NCBI GenBank assembly: GCA_940337035.1
Contig: OW679200.1
Coordinates: 19,385,090-19,449,089, forward strand
Length of the DNA: 64,000 nucleotides
Direction of reading: 5' to 3'
Source of the DNA: Agriotes lineatus
Lineage: Eukaryota; Arthropoda; Insecta; Coleoptera; Elateridae
The notes under the pieces are model-generated. The model was not told the origin of the DNA, ran no database searches, and was given only the letters and a program-made list of their open reading frames with translations. A program made the position numbers and the translations under genes. Shown in pieces: positions 58,081 to 64,000 of this stretch (its first letter is position 1; each line of letters begins with the position of its first letter).

Positions 58081-58439
58081 CCCTGTATATAGGTTACTAA
58101 GAGTTGGTCAAACAACGGGATACATTTTGATTGGTTTGGATCACTTTTTGCAAGGCATTTGTGATAAAAGTGCCGTTTTTTGCATATTTTGTAACATGTT
58201 ACGATTGATAGTTTCACACATGCAAATCTAAATTTTAACTAAATTGGCCGTATATTCCTAATAGTCGATTCGAGAGATCCTAAAAATGATCAATACTCTG
58301 AAAACTCTCTCATCAAAGGCAAGTTAGCAAGGTTGGTTCCCATAACCTCTTTCTCGACATATGCCAAATACCTAATTTGGATCAAAAATGTATGTCAAAT
58401 CAGGCTGTTTGCCCAACTCTTAGTAAACTATATACAGGA
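58081..58439. mobile_element. Array cassette 3: 359-bp inverted-repeat element
   Basis: The ends CCCTGTATATAGGTTACTAA / GAGTTGGTCAAAC and the inverse GTTTGCCCAACTCTTAGTAA...TATATACAGGAT match with a few changes. No coding capacity. Lies between spacer copies 3 and 4. Confidence 0.7.
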
Positions 58440-58459
58440 TCTCTACTACCAATTAAGGT

Positions 58460-59324
58460 CACTAAATCAAGTTAGCTTCGCTAACACAGGTAGGGAAACT
58501 CGGCGTTATTTATGTCAAACCAAACTCGTTTTTGTCAGTGGCGTACTCAATCAGTTTATAGGTTATAATAGAAAAAAATTGAAGTTTGTGTAATGTGAAT
58601 GCAATAAATAAATATTACATAACAAATTATTTGTAAACGTTTTCCAGCTTAAAATAAATAATTATCACAAATGTAAAGCTTTGGCGAATATTTTGTGCCG
58701 CTCGCTGCATTCCAATATTTCGGCACCTTACATACACGTAAATGATGCATGTCGTCTAGTGGTCTATTTATTTCTTTCAACCACTCCTGCCATTTCATGC
58801 TATTTCTTGGTCCTTAATTTGCAATAAGTAATTCATTAAAGAGTATTGCTAAATATTGCAGTTTAAATTACCTTCAGGAACTTGAAGCAGCATATACCCT
58901 TTTATGCTGTTGTTCAGGCAACCTTTAACGTAGCAAATGCAAACCATAATGCTATATATACGTTTTGACAAAATTCGCCGACAGAACTAGGGAATCCGAG
59001 ATCACAATCATCTCTTCAGGGCATAATTTAGGCAAATGATCTGTAATCGTAAAACAGTACCTTTGATATTTCTTCAGATCTTCAAGTTTCAGGGTCAGTA
59101 GATGAAAAACACTTTAAATTGGGGTTAAAAACGATCATCTGCATAACTTACAACCTATAGAAAGGATTGTGGCATCGCATTCGAAGGATATATTACTAAT
59201 AAGAAAAATTATTTAAGGCCTTACTAGTAGCGCCTATGGTAAATTTGACATTGACAAACTCGATTTTTAAACTTGTCAAATGGTGTTTCCCTACCTGTGT
59301 TAGCGTAGCTAACGTGATTTAGTG
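58460..59324. mobile_element. Array cassette 4: different inverted repeat (CACTAAATCA type)
   Basis: A 40-bp inverted pair: CACTAAATCAAGTTAGCTTC...GGTAGGGAAAC at the left and its inverse at 59285-59324, with two mismatches. The ends differ from those of the other cassettes, yet the flanking 20-bp spacer is the same. The interior (865 bp) has no supported frame. Confidence 0.7.
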
Positions 59325-59344
59325 ACCTTACTACCAATTAGAGT

Positions 59345-60239
59345 TCCTATTATCCATTCACAAAACTCATGAACTGTCAATGTCAAAAGTTTTAAAGATT
59401 TGCTGAGTGTACCTGGAAATTACAGTTTTTTTGGGAATGTACTTTGAATCTAGTGATTTCTAGTAATATTTAAAGTTAAGGTTATGTTACATGTGTCAAA
59501 AGTCAAAACTATTTTCTAGTTTTTCCTTGTTATAATCAACTATAGCATTTTTCCCTTTCCAATAATAAAACCCCCTTTCGTTTCTGTTCCATTGCAACTG
59601 AAGAGTATGCAAAAAAATTAAAGAAGTTGGGAGACTATTCAATTCACCTATCATCTGTCAAAAAGTGACCAATGAAAATCCAGAATTCTGACGTTTCTTG
59701 ACCAATCAAAAAAATATCAGTGGATATATCTTCCTAGAAGGTATTCAAGTGACTATTTTTAACAAATGCGATTTTTATTAGAAAAAGTCAATATTAGTGT
59801 TCTGTTACTATAGAAATTGCGTAGTTTGTTGCTAGATTTACTGAAAACTAATTTGAAAAGATAGTTTGGTTCATTAAATAGTCCCTCGAATACCATTCTT
59901 AGTCAAAGTTAAGTAGATTATTTTTGCGGTGGTATCACTACTCATGTCCATTGCGCTTGGGATTAGGACTCGTGCTTTCGCACTCGTCCTAATCGTACCA
60001 AAGCGCAATGGACATTCGTGACACCACCGCAAAAATAGTCGACATAACTTTGACTACTCATGGTATTATAAGTGATTATTTTTTTACAAGAAAGTGTGAC
60101 ATAAGTTAAGTTTTTAAATGGCAAACATTACAGTGCTGCCTACATCAGTAAGCAGAAGTTCCAAAACAGAATTTAAACAGGATACCAACATGACAGTGTT
60201 TTGACAGTTCACGAGTTTTGTGAATGAATTATATATAAA
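59345..60239. mobile_element. Array cassette 5a: foldback element
   Basis: TCCTATTATCCATTCACAAA and CTCATGAACTGTCAA at the left are inverted near 60190-60239 (CAGTTCACGAGTTTTGTGAA...). It abuts cassette 5b without a spacer between them. A strong palindrome lies inside at 59891-60065. Confidence 0.6.
59891..60065. repeat. 175-bp palindrome
   Basis: Arms of about 85 bp: TACCATTCTTAGTCAAAGTT, TTTTTGCGGTGGTATCAC and TGTCCATTGCGC, each inverted on the other side, closing on ATTAGGACTCGTGC / GCACTCGTCCTAAT with a 4-nt loop. Confidence 0.75.
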
Positions 60240-62008
60240 GAGTTGAGCCACAAATCAAGGATCATGTGATTTAGCAGAACTATAATTCATTTGTTTATTT
60301 GAATAAAGTATGAAAGTATGACAAACACAAAAGTGACATTAACTGACATGTCAAATCACAGAAGTCATTCATTTAGAAAACTGAAGCAAATTTCAAGAAA
60401 ATTAAATTAAATTATTTAGAATTACTAAAATTTGAATTTTGCCGGTTAAATTTAGCTACTTTTTTAGTCTTAGTGTGTTTGCAGGTTATGATAAAAAGTA
60501 TTTCAGAGGATTTATGTCAATTGCGGGTAGAACTAAGCAGGTATTGAAATCTTGTGTTATTAACTACCTCTGCTTATAATCTTAGGTGTGGGTTAGGATG
60601 GTTAGCGGCAGCTGTAAATCTAGTATGAATGCGAACTTAATGCTCGAAAACTAATTTTAGTAAATTTGAGATATTGCAATTCAACTTCCACAGAGTCATT
60701 TTGGTCAACTTAACACTAGCTATGAACAGCATTAAGGAACAAGTACTCGAACAGTTGTACAGACAAGTGTAACGAGAAGACACTAATAATAGTATAACAC
60801 CAAACGCTGGTAGCACGATGATGAATGGAAAAAATTCTACACTCCATTTTTCGTATACGATTTGTGTGCCAAAGGAGACAACACACTGCTGATAACTAAA
60901 ACTGAGCTGCGAGGTGGTTATCTTTCAAATAGGGAATTTCATGGGACAAACTGCGGTTGGAGTGTGACAAACTGTAAAGCTATTCGACGAGTTAGCAAAC
61001 TAATTTATTTAGGTCAAAATGCAGTATCATATACCACTTCTGCCTCATGTGGAGGAGCTATTATTTTAGGTTAGCTGCAAGTTTAAGATTTGTGTGTATT
61101 TATTACCCACCTATATTACTAGCACCAGGAATGATAGTTCAAATTGCTGCTGTTGATTCTGTTACAAAGAAAACTGCGCGAACAATTTCAAGGTATTTTC
61201 GAGTGGTCCACGATACTGCATTTTCCCTTTATTTATTAGTCGTACGTTGTGCTTTTAATGTGAATCAGATAATTTAGTTACATACTAAAGAGTAATACAT
61301 AATTCGTGGTAAAATGAGAATGAGCAATAGGGACTAATTATTAATTATTTTAAGAAAATTTTAAAAAAAACTGAAATTTACTTGGAATTGGACACGACAT
61401 TCTTTTGTGCCACTTGCTAGTAGCCCCCATTGTTTTCTAAATTTAATTAGAAAATGATTAACAATTATTTATTTATAAGAACTGAACCCAAACCCATACA
61501 ATTACTTACACATTAGGACAAAAATTAAAAATTATACTAGCTTTTGAATTTTGAAGGGCTTCCGGTTTAAAGAGGATGCCAGCCGTCAACTGAGCCCTTC
61601 TTTGCATTCCATTCGATTTTATTATGGAAAAACTGATCATCGGCAAAATGTACATTTCATAAATGACTTTTTGCTTTGCAATTTTTATTTTTGCTGTTAT
61701 TTAGCCAGAGACGCCTCAGCCTCAGTTTCTCATTTTTGGAAAACGATGCAAAGAATATCCCTGATCTGTTCGATTTTTACAATTAATCACTGAACAACCA
61801 GTCATTGTACACTATTTTTTATGTTTATGTTAATTTAAAATATTTGGTATTTGTCACAACTGTCACAAAACATGATTCTAATTTGTAATGGTTGCCATGG
61901 TCACAACTGTTCATGGGTATGCAGAATCTGCATAAAATTTTAATTCAACAAAAATCAGGTACTCCATGGTTTATGGATCCAAAGTGAGTAGCCTACATGT
62001 CCCAACTC
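60240..62008 (-). mobile_element. Array cassette 5b: inverted copy of cassette 2 with THAP relic
   Basis: It reads inversely to 56234-58031 along its whole length, apart from small indels and the 92-bp hairpin insertion of the left copy. The ends are GAGTTGAGCC and CCCAACTC, framed by TATATAAA / TTTATATATAGG. Frames at 60862-61277 are not recognisable as a protein family. Confidence 0.7.
61555..61805 (-). pseudogene. Degenerate THAP-type zinc-finger frame, right copy
   Basis: It starts MTGCSVINCKNRTDQGYSLH and continues RFP. After a 1-nt frameshift it reads LRRLWLNN and later HL-stop-NVHFADDQF. The order C-x4-C, FP, W, (C)-x2-H, F matches a THAP domain, with TGA in place of the third zinc ligand. 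This copy is more complete than the left one. Confidence 0.55.
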
Positions 62009-62041
62009 TTTATATATAGGAACTCTACTACCAATTAGAGT

Positions 62042-62866
62042 ACCTGTATATAGTAAGAGTAGGGCAAACGATGACATTTAGGGATCCATGAAGCGAAGTT
62101 AGTCACAATTTCACAGTCGACTACATTAATATAATGAAGGGATTCATCCTGTGAAGTTAGTTACAACTGTCATAGGTTAAGTTGACTATAAATTATTTTG
62201 TATTTAGTCGTGATAAGAAGTTGAAACTAAATGTGCTTAATGCCATGTAATGCACTTTTATTTATTAACTAGTAAATACAGTGGTATTAAGCCAACTTTA
62301 TATTCATTTTTTGTTCACATCTAGACCTGAGGAACATAGATTGAATAATATTTAAATGTAGTACTCCAAATAGTGATTCAATCTTAACATTTTATACTGG
62401 CTTGCTTCCATCTACTTGTAATAACTCCTAAAAGTAAGGATTAATGAAATAAAAAGAAAATTAAGATGACACTAGTTTTCCTACCTAACATTAAAACTAA
62501 AGCGTACTCCAAATTCCCTCTGATTCTTTCCAAAATGATTTTCACATTCTTGGTCGTTTGGATTTATAATTTTCTCTGTCGATGCTGTTTAACCAAATTT
62601 GTTTTGTTGCTGGATTTTTGAGTATGCTCACATTATGTATACCATTTTCTGAACGGTTATTACACCCCGGCACGCAACAACCGGTCATGATAATGAAATA
62701 TGTACTTACTTCGAAAGTGCAATAAATCTGACAATTTCAATGTCACTAATTCAAAAAATCGAAAGCACAAGTGCCAACTAAATTTTTAAATTCTAATGGG
62801 ATCCAAAAGGGATCCAACTAATGAAATGCTGTTGCCGCGTTTGCTCTACTCTTACTATATACAGGT
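62042..62866. mobile_element. Array cassette 6: 825-bp inverted-repeat element
   Basis: The ends ACCTGTATATAGTAAGAGTA / GGGCAAAC and the inverse GTTTGCTCTACTCTTACTAT...ACAGGT are nearly exact. The two flanking 20-bp spacers (copies 6 and 7) are identical. The interior is AT-rich and non-coding. Confidence 0.75.
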
Positions 62867-62972
62867 ACTCTACTACCAATTAGAGTCCTACCAATCAGAG
62901 CCAGTTACTGGCTTTGCTACCAATCATATGTGATAAAAGTAGTGCGCCATCTGTTAGTACTATGGAAAAGTA

Positions 62973-62986
62973 CCCCCCCCCCCCCC
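62973..62986 (+). repeat. Poly-C run (14 C)
   Basis: An uninterrupted C14 tract just beyond the array; the length may be unreliable. Confidence 0.8.
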
Positions 62987-63044
62987 AGGAGCCATTATCA
63001 CAAAAATCAGTGTAACAAAACTCGATCATCAAATTGCTTTAACT

Positions 63045-63050
63045 TTTATT
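63045..63050 (-). terminator. Probable poly(A) signal of the POLR1B gene
   Basis: AATAAA on the minus strand, about 40 nt past the stop codon at 63092-63094. Confidence 0.55.
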
Positions 63051-63091
63051 AACACAATTAACAAAATGGGTTATATTGGGATATATATATA

Positions 63092-63945
63092 TCATGTTTG
63101 TTTACAATTGATTTTAACATTAATGTTAACAGAGGCAAGTTGTGTAACAAAAAATTTAAATATGTAAGGAATCTGAATTTCAACAATGTTTTCTCCATGC
63201 CCACAAAGGCGACATGTTTCCTTTGTTTCAGATAAGTTGGGTCTATCAGCCATTTTAGTTACTAAAGTGACCGGTCCCAGCAGTGTTCCACAGGATGTAC
63301 AAATAAGGGCCTGCAACAGCACTCAATAAGTCATTTGCAAACAATTTTAAAACCTTCATTACAGTGGTTCTGTCTGAACAGTGCAATAATCTGTCCTGTA
63401 GCAGAAACGATGTCCCGTGGCTTATTAAGGAGTCTCTCTCCATTTCGCCAAAACGGACACCACCACCTCTTTTTCTGCCACCTAAAGGTTGCCGCGTTAA
63501 AATATCTGTTGGACCTGTGGAACGCACCTAAAATGCTTGTAAGTTGTAATTTCCGGCAATTTATCTTATAACTAAATCAATACGTACTTGCCACTTGTCC
63601 GATACCATATGCCTTAGCCGCTGATAATGAACAATTCCGAAAAATATCTGTGCTGTCATTTCTCTTCCATCGATGCCGGAGTACATGGTTTCAGTGCCGT
63701 AGTAATTATAACCACCTAAAGAAAATATTTAGAAATGTTGTATGAATGCAGGAGAAACTTACCAGCTTCTAACAATCTACCGAAGTAGTCTATGGCAGTG
63801 TTTTTTTCATCGAATTTAAAAGGGGAAGCATCATGAACGAGGCCGTGAAGAGCAGCCGATTTGCCTGCCATCAGTTCTATCATCATAGCTATCGTCATAC
63901 GTGATGGGAAACCGTGTGGATTGAAAACTATATCTGGTACTAAGC
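63092..63945 (-). CDS. POLR1B: RNA polymerase I subunit RPA2 (POLR1B), C-terminal exons, partial
   Basis: Four exons are visible (63763-63945, 63588-63715, 63363-63527, 63092-63310) with 47-60-nt introns, GT/AG borders and consistent phases. The gene runs off the right edge. The second-largest subunit of Pol I helps form the catalytic centre that transcribes rRNA in the nucleolus. Landmarks: GLVPDIVFNPHGFPSRMTIA and ELMAGKSAALHG (hybrid-binding region), GGYNYYGTETMYSGIDGREM, VRSTGPTDILTRQPLGGRKR, GGGVRFGEMERDSLISHG, then the terminal zinc module CTSC...CRLC and IPYIFKFFVTQLASVNINVK. The ASVNINVK-type ending and the zinc-module spacing fit Pol I better than Pol II or III. Confidence 0.93.
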
Positions 63946-64000
63946 CTACAAAAAATGTTTGTACCTTTTGAGTTGTAATAAACAACAAATTATCTTATAG

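Larger units (their letters stand above)
55848..62886 (+). repeat. Seven direct copies of a 20-bp spacer separating inverted-repeat cassettes
   Basis: Copies lie at 55848-55867, 56214-56233, 58061-58080, 58440-58459, 59325-59344, 62022-62041 and 62867-62886. The consensus is ACTCTACTACCAAYTAGAGT; the last two are identical, the first is the most diverged, and a partial eighth (CCTACCAATCAGAG) follows at 62889. The consensus is itself nearly palindromic (ACTCTA...TAGAGT), but the asymmetric centre CTACCAAY shows that all copies have the same orientation. Every interval between copies begins and ends with inverted repeats, in most cases of the CCTRTATATA...AAGAGT(A/T)GGRCA type. Confidence 0.8.

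Noticed and set aside
60862..61277. Two frames of 70 and 76 codons in cassette 5b
   Set aside because: The inverted twin does not preserve them and no domain is recognisable.
55848..62886. CRISPR-like repeat-spacer array
   Set aside because: Repeats are 20 bp, but the intervals are hundreds to thousands of bases and have inverted ends; the context is eukaryotic.

Overview
This window is eukaryotic nuclear DNA, almost certainly from an insect. It is AT-rich and intergenic-heavy. It carries three intron-containing housekeeping genes on the minus strand and one intronless zinc-finger gene on the plus strand, set in a dense layer of old and young transposable elements. A beetle is my best guess from the style of the repeats, but that is weakly supported. 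There are no bacterial operons, CRISPR arrays or rRNA genes.

Host genes. A WRAP53/TCAB1-like WD40 protein lies at 6987-8967 (minus, five exons). A SINA/SIAH-like RING protein with two tandem modules lies at 21485-22957 (plus, one exon). Methylthioribulose-1-phosphate dehydratase (APIP/MtnB) lies at 30936-31764 (minus, three exons). The 3' end of the RNA polymerase I second-largest subunit lies at 63092-63945 (minus, four exons, running off the right edge). Most introns are only 47-94 nt, so the genes are compact although the spaces between them are swollen by repeats. The four genes have unrelated jobs: telomerase/Cajal-body RNP assembly, ubiquitin ligation, methionine salvage and rRNA transcription.

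Mobile DNA. One long-terminal-repeat family has four copies in the same orientation: decayed LTRs near 168-1970 and 14430-15930, and a full 9.35-kb Ty3/gypsy element at 36110-45456. That element has a 4-bp target duplication and nearly identical LTRs, but its pol is broken. Two solo LTRs of another family lie at 33980-34491 and 48511-49141. A 5'-truncated but open LINE (51676-55520) sits between exact target duplications, and at least five decayed LINE pieces are scattered through the window. hAT-like elements with 8-bp target duplications lie at 25443-27713, 31973-33238, 32355-33052 (nested) and 33251-35039. TA-target MITEs lie at 21131-21353, 23754-24351 and 28985-30304.

Unusual architecture. 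Two patterns are not explained by ordinary single insertions. (1) At least five foldback palindromes with unrelated outer arms share the same roughly 100-bp palindromic core, and in each case the core lies at the centre of symmetry (near 1032, 5284, 6656, 46350 and 56040). (2) From 55848 to 62886 there is an array of six terminal-inverted-repeat cassettes separated by seven copies of a 20-bp near-palindromic spacer (consensus ACTCTACTACCAAYTAGAGT). All spacers point the same way, although two large cassettes inside the array, each carrying a decayed THAP-type zinc-finger reading frame, lie in opposite orientations. A near-perfect palindrome at 19777-20064 carries a hammerhead-like CTGATGA...GAAAC-GTC arrangement on each strand.
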